In this document: one piece after another, positions 1 to 6,417 of the stretch
How positions within the stretch are numbered: position 1 is the stretch's first letter
How the letters are laid out: the number at the start of each line of letters is the position of its first letter
Assembly: GCA_004524595.1 (NCBI GenBank)
Contig: SDOA01000060.1
Span: 1-22,958 of the forward strand
Direction: 5' to 3'
Length of the DNA stretch: 22,958 nucleotides
Origin: Candidatus Thorarchaeota archaeon
Lineage (GTDB): Archaea > Asgardarchaeota > Thorarchaeia > Thorarchaeales > Thorarchaeaceae
The notes under the pieces: model-generated
Seen by the model: the letters and a program-made list of their open reading frames with translations, nothing else
Databases searched by the model: none
Told to the model about the DNA's origin: nothing
Translations under genes and position numbers: made by a program

Positions 1-647
1 AACCATTTATCAAATTCCTTCGATGATTTTGTAAGGTCTTTATCTAGAGCCACTTGCGCCTTGTCTATCTCAGATTGAAGCTCCCGCATTTTGGTGCCAA
101 GGTCTGTGTCTAATGTTGTATCAAGTTCAATCATAGCCTTTTCAATTTCCTCTGAGAAACCTGTTATTGCACCTGTCGATGTAGTGATAATCTGGTCAAT
201 CTGAGCTTGAACGAGATCAATAATCTTCTCTTCATATTTTGAGAGTGAAGCTTTGATATCGTCCAAGGCAGTTTTTTGTTGTTCCAATATGGCTTCAATT
301 ACCGCATCAGAATCTTCAATCCTTACCATTAATGCCTTTTCAGATTCATCTGTTAATCCTTGAACATCTTTCAACGCTTCGACTAATGTGTCAGATAAGG
401 CTAAGCTAGGTGAAAGAGCCCGATATATGGGCACAGTTCCAGGTACTTCCTTAACAATTCCTTTTGTTACAAGTCTTGTTAGGGCTTTTTTAACCGTCGG
501 AAGTTTCTCTCCAGAAAGAAGAGAGATTCCTCCTGCAGTCATATTTCCTCCAAGGAAAATAGGAACAATTACCTTTACCTCAGTCTCTGTAAGATCGAGG
601 TTTTTCCTAAGAATTGGTAACGAATTAATTACTTGTTCATCACTCAT
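1..647 (-). CDS. TrmB-like winged-helix regulator with long coiled coil (C-terminus cut by window edge)
   Basis: Open to the window edge, so only about 215 N-terminal residues are seen. Residues ~15-75 read as a TrmB/MarR-type winged helix: a helix-turn-helix stretch with TAGGISLLSGEKLPTVKKAL, then LVTKGIVKEVPG and PIYRALSP, the usual recognition-helix, wing and link into TrmB C-terminal regions. From ~85 onward it becomes a charged heptad-rich helix (DVQGLTDESEKALMVRIED, then LDDIKASLSKYEEKIIDLV) rather than the sugar-binding domain of classic TrmB. ATG at 645-647 has GGTGGGATG upstream; an in-frame ATG at 663-665 would add six residues. It lies 50 bases after the next gene upstream and may be cotranscribed with it. 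A DNA-binding role is inferred from the fold; ligand and targets are unknown. Confidence 0.75.
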   Translation of the reverse strand, partial: MSDEQVINSLPILRKNLDLTETEVKVIVPIFLGGNMTAGGISLLSGEKLPTVKKALTRLVTKGIVKEVPGTVPIYRALSPSLALSDTLVEALKDVQGLTDESEKALMVRIEDSDAVIEAILEQQKTALDDIKASLSKYEEKIIDLVQAQIDQIITTSTGAITGFSEEIEKAMIELDTTLDTDLGTKMRELQSEIDKAQVALDKDLTKSSKEFDKW

Positions 648-697
648 TTGCGCATCCCACCGCATAATCTATTTTGATTTGATTTTAGAACATCCCC

Positions 698-1525
698 TCA
701 TTTCTTGAGTTTAGATATTTTAAGAAACAGTTCTTGAAGATGTTCAGCTTCGAGAGGTTTCGAACTATCACGGATTACTTCAACATCAATCTGTGTCTTA
801 TCATCCATCTCTTTATGATATATTGCCTCAAAAGAATCAGCGACTTCGCTTTTTTGAATGGCACGGAGTTCAGCAGTATCAATGTCTTGCATTGTGATTG
901 AAAGAAGCCACCAGTTTGATGTCAAATCTCTAATAGTAGATTCAAGCTCGAAATAGGCAGAGAAAAGGTTGCAATAGAGCTTAAAAACATCGAAACTGAG
1001 GATTCTATCTTTTGTCGGATTGACAGTTGCAATTCCCCGATGAAAATCAAAACGGAACAACAATGTATCTCCAGCTGCAAGCAACACATCATTCTCTTGA
1101 ACTTGAGAAAAATTAGACCATTCTTTCTTGAATTTTGTAGAGAAGTGTCTAATTGAACTGACTCCTAAAGTAGATAGAAGATCCTTTATTGGAAGTCTTC
1201 GGTCATTCATTTTTCGTCCTTTTCTTTCAAGCACATATCGTCGTATTTGTTCAAGATGCTGACTGTAGCAGAAACTAGGAAGATCCTCAGGTTCAACGCC
1301 AATCTCAATCATTGTATTAAGGAAATTCCTATCTTTACAAGCTGGCCGAGTTGCACATCGCAATCGGTCCTCTTGACATTCAGTGCATTTTGCTTCATGC
1401 ATTTCAATGAATTCTTTAGCTAGTTGTGTATCAGAAATTTGATCTAAAAGATTGATTCTTTGGGAGAATTGGTTGTTATGTTTTATTAGCTCCAAGACTG
1501 CTACCGTCCTTTTTAGTTGAATCAA
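698..1525 (-). CDS. Unknown protein with a four-cysteine motif
   Basis: A 275-residue protein I do not recognise. Near residues 46-63 it has the spacing C-x2-C-x6-C-x5-C (KCTECQEDRLRCATRPAC), which could bind zinc or an Fe-S cluster. The rest is mixed alpha/beta, with no membrane segment and no familiar enzyme motif. The start is TTG at 1523-1525, immediately preceded in frame by TGA TAA, so the ORF cannot extend further; no strong ribosome site is visible and a later start is possible. A TATA-like tract lies ~50-65 bases upstream, and a TGTGA-N6-TCACA inverted repeat sits between it and the start. Its neighbour downstream is the TrmB-like gene, so the pair may share a transcript. Function not assigned. 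Confidence 0.7.
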   Translation of the reverse strand: MIQLKRTVAVLELIKHNNQFSQRINLLDQISDTQLAKEFIEMHEAKCTECQEDRLRCATRPACKDRNFLNTMIEIGVEPEDLPSFCYSQHLEQIRRYVLERKGRKMNDRRLPIKDLLSTLGVSSIRHFSTKFKKEWSNFSQVQENDVLLAAGDTLLFRFDFHRGIATVNPTKDRILSFDVFKLYCNLFSAYFELESTIRDLTSNWWLLSITMQDIDTAELRAIQKSEVADSFEAIYHKEMDDKTQIDVEVIRDSSKPLEAEHLQELFLKISKLKK

Positions 1526-1531
1526 TTATCA

Positions 1532-1547
1532 TGTGACAATAATCACA
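1532..1547. promoter_or_regulatory. Operator-like inverted repeat TGTGA-N6-TCACA
   Basis: The 16 bases form a perfect 5-base inverted repeat (TGTGA at 1532-1536, TCACA at 1543-1547) seven bases upstream of the TTG start at 1525. A TATA-like element (minus strand TTTATTTCTATAG, ~1577-1589) lies upstream of it, which would put a bound protein over the start of the transcript, a typical archaeal repressor position. It resembles the bacterial CRP site by sequence, but no CRP family member is seen here. The related GTGA/TCAC cluster at 2733-2749 suggests a shared regulator. This is inference from sequence only. Confidence 0.35.
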
Positions 1548-1657
1548 AAGGATAATTCTAATTGCGCATTTGAGACTATAGAAATAAACCTATGCCACTG
1601 GAATGCCAGTATGTGTATCCTTTTTTTCGAATCTACTAGCTATAGCAATTGAGAGTA

Positions 1658-2641
1658 TTATGAACTCTTGGCTATCTCCTTTAATTTACTAGACCAAGAT
1701 TTGATTTCTTTGTTGAGAGTAGCTATATCGTTTTCATTAAGAGTAGCTGTGGGAGGATATGACTTTAGATCTCGCGCACGCTTACCGAATTGAAACAAAA
1801 CTGGAGTATGACCCTTAATCATGGTTGTTAATTGGTCCCGTACATCTTCAAGTGCCTCAGCCATTTCTGATGCTTCAGTCTGGGGATTGACTAGTCCGAC
1901 AAGACGGGTCATTAGAGCATCAATTGTTGAAGGTAGATTTGTTTTTGAAACAGGTTGTACCTTACTTTCATCCTCATCATCAGTTGTTTTAGCTGGTTTT
2001 TTCTCCGTTGTTTTTCTATCTGAGGATGTATCGATATATGATGCAGATTCCATGATTTTCGTGACCATTTCAGCAGTATCACTGATCTTATCTATAGATT
2101 GATTGTATTTCCGTTCTATATCATCAAGCTGTCTAACAATAATGCCAACGATCTCATTTGTTTCATCGAATTGATTGGATAAATCTTGTACTTTCTCCTC
2201 TATGGATGAGAGACCAGCTATGTATCCCTGAAGGTCATCAAGTTTCTTTGCAACAACATCGGACTCAGATAGGGAGATAAGAATGTCATCAATCTTCTTA
2301 ATAATTACTTCAGTTTCTTTTGCATCGGCTATTTCTTTAACCGATTCTTGAACATTTGCCACAGTGTCAGACAGATCGTCCAATTTCTTATTGACATCTT
2401 CACTACCAATAGAGCCCTTGATCTCATCAATCAAAGTCGTGATTTCATCAAATCGCTTGTTTACTTCATCAAGTTCAGTTGATTCCTTAATAGCTGAGAG
2501 TTCAGAAGTTATCGACTCAAAATTCTCTTTGATTTCAGATAATACACTCAATTCCTCTTTGATACTAACCAATTCTTCAGCTATGCTTTCAACTTTCTCT
2601 AAAAGCTCCTCAATTGCTGCATTATTATCTTTGGCGGCCAT
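1658..2641 (-). CDS. Long coiled-coil protein, unknown function
   Basis: 327 residues. Residues ~8-195 are an almost continuous heptad-rich helix, acidic and lysine-rich, with four variants of the short unit V-x-K-K-L-D-D-L near residues 60, 83, 112 and 130. A charged, low-complexity linker (~201-235, rich in T, K, D, E) leads to a C-terminal helical part of about 90 residues (LPSTIDALMTRLVGLVNPQ onward, including LFQFGKRARDLKSYPP), which looks more conserved in character. No signal peptide or membrane segment. ATG at 2639-2641 is preceded by GGGGATTGC. A promoter with GTGA/TCAC repeats lies in the 122-base gap upstream. It could be structural or a scaffold; nothing in the sequence assigns a partner. 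Confidence 0.8.
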   Translation of the reverse strand: MAAKDNNAAIEELLEKVESIAEELVSIKEELSVLSEIKENFESITSELSAIKESTELDEVNKRFDEITTLIDEIKGSIGSEDVNKKLDDLSDTVANVQESVKEIADAKETEVIIKKIDDILISLSESDVVAKKLDDLQGYIAGLSSIEEKVQDLSNQFDETNEIVGIIVRQLDDIERKYNQSIDKISDTAEMVTKIMESASYIDTSSDRKTTEKKPAKTTDDEDESKVQPVSKTNLPSTIDALMTRLVGLVNPQTEASEMAEALEDVRDQLTTMIKGHTPVLFQFGKRARDLKSYPPTATLNENDIATLNKEIKSWSSKLKEIAKSS

Positions 2642-2710
2642 GCAATCCCCATCTGATATTGGCTTTTTTTTGTAAAGCTAATTAACAGTAATTAGGCTTT
2701 CGGGAATGCA

Positions 2711-2753
2711 ATAGTATAATAAAAACTCTATCGTGATAGTCACTTGTGATAGT
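2711..2753 (-). promoter_or_regulatory. Putative promoter with GTGA/TCAC half-site cluster
   Basis: On the minus strand a TATA-like tract (TTTTTATTATACTATTG, ~2711-2727) precedes the coiled-coil gene that starts at 2641. Just upstream of it, 2733-2749 holds GTGA-TAG-TCAC-TT-GTGA, overlapping inverted repeats, with GTGATAGT repeated directly at 2733 and 2746. The placement next to the TATA/BRE side fits an activator or repressor site. The same half-sites form the repeat at 1532-1547. Confidence 0.4.
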
Positions 2754-2763
2754 GTTAGACAAA

Positions 2764-3588
2764 TTAGGTATCTTTATCACGAACAATCTCTAATCCAACC
2801 TCTTCCAATAGAGGAAAAACATGCTCTTTGTTCTCAGAATTCATTCCTTTCCAGTCAACAATAGCTTGCCTAGTTGTACCTGTTGTTCTGTTGACCATCT
2901 GCTCAATGACTTGAAGGGTTATTTCGTCAAGAACATATTTTGGAGCAATGTGACCAATTCTGTAGTCTTTCTCAAGGACCAATTTATTGAACTTGCTTGC
3001 ATAATGAGTTCCTCCAAATCCTATAACTGCATCACATTCAAGAGATTCGTGCATGCAGTCAAATATTGAGGCGCTGACTGCTCGTGCTCCTTCCTTATCC
3101 ATCCAATACTCTTCAGTGCTTCCAAGTTCAATGAAAACAAGTGGGGTATTCATTGAAGTAGGACCGTGATGTGTGACCTCAAGTGTTACATCAAATTCCA
3201 AGAGGTTTCTCTCTTCCCTTTCAAGATATAACCTCTTCAATGCTGTTGAAACCAATGAAGGAGCAGACACGGATAATTCATTTGGATTTCCTCCAAATGA
3301 AGCCTCTTGCCCGAAATTGCCCGTACTATGAACAAGAAGAGCGGGTTTGCCCGATTCTGCTCTATGACGGGAGCAAAAGATGAATGCTTCAGCACTAAAT
3401 ACATCTTCCAGATGATTGCAATGGATCATATCTCTATCAGTGGTGATAAGGATGCTCGATTCATCACATGCAAGAATTGGACTTCCCTCAAAAGACTGAC
3501 CAGTTGGCGAAAAGCTATAATCTTCAATGAAAACATCTTTAATGGTCTGACTCGCGGCATCCTGTTTCGAAGTAACTAGAACGCGCAA
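2764..3588 (-). CDS. dtdA: D-aminoacyl-tRNA deacylase (DtdA/GEK1 type)
   Basis: This protein hydrolyses D-amino acids mis-attached to tRNA, a proofreading step in translation in the cytosol. The 274 residues match the archaeal/plant DTD2 family in length and motifs: SRHRAESGKPALLVHSTGNF (73-92), EVTHHGPT (137-144), FIELGSTEEYW (152-162), GFGGTHYASKF (190-200) and GHIAPKY (212-218). The His and Glu residues in these blocks are the conserved candidate metal/active-site residues of the family. The start is TTG at 3586-3588 with AGGTTGG about nine bases upstream. It begins 14 bases after the stop of the coiled-coil gene 3603-4829, so the two are probably cotranscribed. Full length, nothing missing. 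Confidence 0.93.
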   Translation of the reverse strand: MRVLVTSKQDAASQTIKDVFIEDYSFSPTGQSFEGSPILACDESSILITTDRDMIHCNHLEDVFSAEAFIFCSRHRAESGKPALLVHSTGNFGQEASFGGNPNELSVSAPSLVSTALKRLYLEREERNLLEFDVTLEVTHHGPTSMNTPLVFIELGSTEEYWMDKEGARAVSASIFDCMHESLECDAVIGFGGTHYASKFNKLVLEKDYRIGHIAPKYVLDEITLQVIEQMVNRTTGTTRQAIVDWKGMNSENKEHVFPLLEEVGLEIVRDKDT

Positions 3589-3602
3589 TATAGTCAGCCA
3601 AC

Positions 3603-4829
3603 CTAATCAATTGTACACATTTTTACTAGTGGTTCTAATGAGACTTCTAGTTGAATTGTTACCTTCTCACCAAATGATTCGAGAATCTCTGATTCGATAC
3701 GAGACTTGAACTCAGCAACTTTTGTGATTTGTCGTTCCAAATCATCTCGAATTCGTAATAGATCGTTCTTGTGATACTCAAGATTCTTCTTGGCTTCATT
3801 TAGGTTATTAGCTAATTTTTCACTTGTCGTATACACATCTGAACCTGCATAGGTATGTCGTTTCTCTTCTATATCCTTAGCCTGATTTTGGAGTTTTTGC
3901 AGTTCTCCTGTTTTTAGGGCTTCAATCTCCTCAACTGCCCTTCGAGCTAATCTGTCTTTCAAGGATAGTTTACCCGCTCCAATTGCTTGCTGAAGACCAG
4001 AAAGCCCTTCAAGCAGACCAGGATACCCAACTGGCTCCGCAACTATTGCGTGATATGGATCTTCGAAATAGTCAATTAGTGCTTTTTGTCCTGCTGGACC
4101 AATACGTACCCCAGTATCACTCTGTAGAAATTTCTTCACCTGTTTTTTCAGAGGATTGAGTTTCATGCGTAGTAAGGCTGAAACTGACTCAGCTTGGCTA
4201 TCAAGTGTAAGTAGCTCTCCAACATTAGAAGTTTCTTTAAAATCTTCAAACGCCTTCTTTGATACTTCATAGTCGTGTGATGCAGTTTCAATCTTTAAAA
4301 GGACGGTCTTAATCTGTTCCTCAAACACATCTTTACTAAAGGTCAAGTCATGGAGGGTGTCTATTCTTCCACCAATTCGCTCAAGGTCCTTCACCCAAGC
4401 ATAATCATAAAGAAGCTTACCAATCTTTTTCATTTCTTTGGCCAGCTCTTTCATGGCAATATCTAGACTCTTGATGGTGGTCTTGTATCGCTTATCCATC
4501 CGTCGAATCCATCTTGCACCAGCTCCCCATAATTCTTGGATGAAGCGCTGAATCTCTCCTTGCATTGCTTCAGTGCTTTCATAGGTAATATCCTTATCAA
4601 CATAGAAGTCCTCAGTGATTTCTTTGAGCTTCAGAGCAAACCTAGCGGCAATACCATCGCCTTCATCAGTCTCTTCATCCTCGAATTCTTTGACTAAGAG
4701 TTCGACATCTTTTAGGGCTCTTTCAACCACTTTGTAGCTCCGTTCAGCTTGTTTGATGAACTCGCTGGATTTTTTCTGAAGCTGTTTCTTGTACCACTTC
4801 TGAAGCTCTTCGACAGTCAACATTGTCAT
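3603..4829 (-). CDS. Large coiled-coil protein cotranscribed with dtdA, unknown function
   Basis: 408 residues, largely alpha-helical and highly charged, with no membrane segment. Predicted helices: ~5-48, 84-150 (including MQGEIQRFIQELWGAGARWI, an aromatic-rich part), 160-230, and a long C-terminal coil ~290-390. Between them a less charged part around 235-285 carries TGVRIGPAGQKALIDYF and VAEPVGYPGLLEGLSGLQQA, which looks globular. ATG at 4827-4829 has GGTAGG upstream; a second ATG two codons on is also possible. The general shape recalls helical-bundle or BAR/ESCRT-like proteins, but I see no motif that proves any of these. Its only clear functional link is the 14-base spacing to dtdA. Confidence 0.8.
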   Translation of the reverse strand: MTMLTVEELQKWYKKQLQKKSSEFIKQAERSYKVVERALKDVELLVKEFEDEETDEGDGIAARFALKLKEITEDFYVDKDITYESTEAMQGEIQRFIQELWGAGARWIRRMDKRYKTTIKSLDIAMKELAKEMKKIGKLLYDYAWVKDLERIGGRIDTLHDLTFSKDVFEEQIKTVLLKIETASHDYEVSKKAFEDFKETSNVGELLTLDSQAESVSALLRMKLNPLKKQVKKFLQSDTGVRIGPAGQKALIDYFEDPYHAIVAEPVGYPGLLEGLSGLQQAIGAGKLSLKDRLARRAVEEIEALKTGELQKLQNQAKDIEEKRHTYAGSDVYTTSEKLANNLNEAKKNLEYHKNDLLRIRDDLERQITKVAEFKSRIESEILESFGEKVTIQLEVSLEPLVKMCTID

Positions 4830-4928
4830 TATAATAACCTACCAAAACCAACTCTGAAATCAATAGCCTCGTTTATCAACTTTATGAACTGTGAGATTAT
4901 GTCTAATTAGTATCGAAGAACCTATACT

Positions 4929-4941
4929 GATATTTATATCC
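4929..4941. promoter_or_regulatory. Near-symmetric TATA element shared by a divergent pair
   Basis: GATATTTATATC (4929-4940) is almost its own reverse complement and lies between the minus gene starting at 4829 and the plus gene starting at 5071. Archaeal transcription starts about 25 bases from the TATA box, predicting plus transcripts near 4960 and minus transcripts near 4910, with leaders of ~110 and ~80 bases. No other TATA-like element in the gap looks as good. Confidence 0.5.
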
Positions 4942-4983
4942 CGATGAAACAATGATAGATCAGCATTGGTATAGTGATCGGTC

Positions 4984-5058
4984 ATGTCTGAAATCCTTGA
5001 AACCGGAAAGCGAAATCCGAGGTTGGATATCTCATATTCTGTAGAGTGTTCATCCTGA
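4984..5058 (+). CDS. Possible 24-codon upstream ORF
   Basis: ATG at 4984 opens a 24-residue frame (MSEILETGKRNPRLDISYSV and four more residues, ending ECSS) that stops at 5056-5058, 12 bases before the TTG start of the next gene. It lies within the predicted leader of that gene, about 25 bases after the expected transcription start. GTGATC upstream is a weak match to a ribosome site. Its stop overlaps the GAGG likely used by the gene at 5071, so translation of the two could be coupled. It could equally be chance. Confidence 0.25.
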   Translation: MSEILETGKRNPRLDISYSVECSS

Positions 5059-5070
5059 GGAAAAGGTCGC

Positions 5071-5787
5071 TTGGGTTTCTACATCAAACGACTTGGTCTA
5101 ATCAACAAAGATGGAAAAGAACAACTACTTCTTCGAAATCCTGCTGATTACAAAGGAGGCTTCTGGCTCACTTATCTCAAAGATGGAGTCGTTCATACGA
5201 TAAGCTCTACAGAGAGTGATTCAATAAGGCTCATAAGTGAGAAGGCAGATTCAGGAAGGTTGCATGTTGTTCTTGATCATAGCCCCAATGAGGGCAGAGA
5301 TCCTATTCTAAGATTAGATATTGAAGTCTGGAGTTATAATGCCCCGATTCTTCTAATGCGTCATAAGACAACAAACCTTAGCGACACACACATTGAAGAC
5401 CTGAAGCTCTATAGCATCATGGATTTTGATGTTGGAGGTCCAACAAGCTATAAGGATGACATTGGCAGGTATGATCTAGACTCAGCCATCATGTTTGCAT
5501 GTGATGAAACACCATTGTGCGTGGCAATGACATCCCGACTAAAACCTGACGCATGGGAAATCGGATCACCAGTGAAACTCCGTATTGATGGAGAGAATCG
5601 CGACCTTCAAAAAAATCTTGAGAATGGACCGAAAGACATAGCCACAGCACTTCAATGGAATCTTGGAGACTATAGCTCCATGGATACCAAATCTGTGGAT
5701 ATTGTCCTTACAGCTGCAACCAATCTCGATGAGGTAAAAGCACTCATACCAAAGGCATGGGAGCAATTCGATAAGAAAATACAATGA
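5071..5787 (+). CDS. Beta-rich protein of unknown function
   Basis: 238 residues with alternating hydrophobic strands, few helices, and no signal peptide or membrane segment. Blocks such as RNPADYKGGFWLTYLKDG (22-39), DIEVWSYNAPILLMRH, LKLYSIMDFDVGG and DDIGRYDLDSAIMFACDE suggest a beta-sandwich. The order of blocks recalls N-terminal beta-sandwich domains of archaeal glucoamylase-type enzymes and mutarotase-like folds, but this is only resemblance and no catalytic domain follows. TTG at 5071 is fixed by an in-frame TGA at 5056-5058, with GAGG and AAGGT upstream. It ends tail-to-tail with the winged-helix gene. A carbohydrate-related role would be inference; I leave the function open. Confidence 0.75.
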   Translation: MGFYIKRLGLINKDGKEQLLLRNPADYKGGFWLTYLKDGVVHTISSTESDSIRLISEKADSGRLHVVLDHSPNEGRDPILRLDIEVWSYNAPILLMRHKTTNLSDTHIEDLKLYSIMDFDVGGPTSYKDDIGRYDLDSAIMFACDETPLCVAMTSRLKPDAWEIGSPVKLRIDGENRDLQKNLENGPKDIATALQWNLGDYSSMDTKSVDIVLTAATNLDEVKALIPKAWEQFDKKIQ

Positions 5788-5865
5788 TATCAGTACGTAA
5801 AGCTAAGCAGTATTGGTTGAGAACAGGGTAGCACCCGAGGTTTTTTATCGGTTACCGAAAAAAAG

Positions 5866-5886
5866 AGGGGGCTAATAGAGCCCCCT
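5866..5886 (-). terminator. Hairpin plus T-run terminator of the winged-helix gene
   Basis: An 8-base perfect stem (AGGGGGCT at 5866-5873, AGCCCCCT at 5879-5886) with a 5-base loop sits five bases past the stop of the 5892-6251 gene. On the minus strand it is followed by seven Ts, the classic intrinsic layout. A plus-strand T6 run at 5841-5846 may end the opposite gene. Archaeal termination usually needs only T-runs, so the strong stem is notable. Confidence 0.65.
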
Positions 5887-5891
5887 TAGTT

Positions 5892-6251
5892 CTACTGCTT
5901 GTTTACTAAATGGTCTGCCAACATCTGAGCCTCTGGTGTCAACTGCGCAGGTGTACCCTTCGAGCTCGTATCACCTCCAGTTAGCAGACCCATATCCTTG
6001 AGCGAGCGTAAGTTCCATTTTACAGTACTATATGGAACCGAAGAATTTCGAGATACTAAATCTGCTAAAGCTGTGACCGTTAAATCATTGAATTTAAGGA
6101 CCTTGTGACTCTCTATTAGCACCGTCTTCTGTGTGGTACTTAACCTAGATGTAGCTAGGCGAAAGTAAGATTCAACAAGGCTACTAAAAGTAGTTGAGAC
6201 CTTACGGTCACTGGAGAACACGTTCACCTCGTGACTGAATTTGACAGTCAC
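5892..6251 (-). CDS. Small winged-helix DNA-binding protein
   Basis: 119 residues. From ~45 to the end the sequence reads as a winged helix-turn-helix: FNDLTVTALADLVSRNSS, then SVPYSTVKWNLRSLKDMGLL as the recognition helix, and a short GG/SSKGTP wing followed by LTPEAQMLADHL. The first ~40 residues are helical and less typical. It probably binds DNA as a regulator; targets and ligand are unknown. The start listed is GTG at 6249-6251; GTG at 6219-6221 has a better ribosome site (GAGGTGA about 5 bases ahead) and would remove ten residues. CTTATAAGC at ~6341-6349 is a good TATA box. A hairpin terminator closes the gene. Confidence 0.8.
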   Translation of the reverse strand: MTVKFSHEVNVFSSDRKVSTTFSSLVESYFRLATSRLSTTQKTVLIESHKVLKFNDLTVTALADLVSRNSSVPYSTVKWNLRSLKDMGLLTGGDTSSKGTPAQLTPEAQMLADHLVNKQ

Positions 6252-6313
6252 CTTTGACGTTTGAGATCCGATAATGATGGGCAGTGGTATTAGTCTCTGG
6301 ACCCATTGCGTTT
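6215..6313 (-). CDS. Possible overlapping leader ORF
   Basis: On the minus strand ATG near 6311-6313 opens a 32-residue frame (MGPETNTTAHHYRI onward) that overlaps the first codons of the winged-helix gene in another frame and stops near 6215, next to the alternative GTG start at 6219. It has the strong ribosome-like GGTGAGGTGA 6 bases upstream and sits about where the transcript from the TATA box at 6341-6349 would begin. A coupled or attenuating leader is possible; no conservation is known to me, so this is tentative. Confidence 0.25.
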
Positions 6314-6340
6314 TTCACCTCACCTGTTTTGTGGGTCGTT

Positions 6341-6349
6341 GCTTATAAG
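6341..6349 (-). promoter_or_regulatory. TATA box of the winged-helix gene
   Basis: Minus strand CTTATAAGC, preceded by purine-rich GAAAACGAAT that could act as BRE. It predicts a transcript starting near 6320, just before the possible leader ORF. Confidence 0.45.
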
Positions 6350-6417
6350 ATTCGTTTTCACTTAAATCTTGTTAGATGAAAAGATACCATCCTTGACAAT
6401 TGAAGGATTAGATTCTA

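Noticed and set aside
388..708. Plus-strand open frame opposite the TrmB-like gene
   Set aside because: It is antisense to a frame with a clear winged-helix pattern, has no ribosome site and no domain; a shadow frame.
1532..1547. Bacterial CRP site
   Set aside because: The match is to the half-sites only; genes around are archaeal and no CRP/FNR protein is seen, so it is kept only as a generic operator.
1597..1610. ACTGG-AATG-CCAGT hairpin as a terminator
   Set aside because: Only a 5-base stem, and the nearby T-run is on the plus strand, not after the minus-strand gene it would end.
4948..5058. C/D-box-like guide RNA (ATGATAG, GTGATCG and CTGA boxes)
   Set aside because: Boxes deviate from the consensus, spacing is wrong for a D' box, and the stretch is better explained as a leader.
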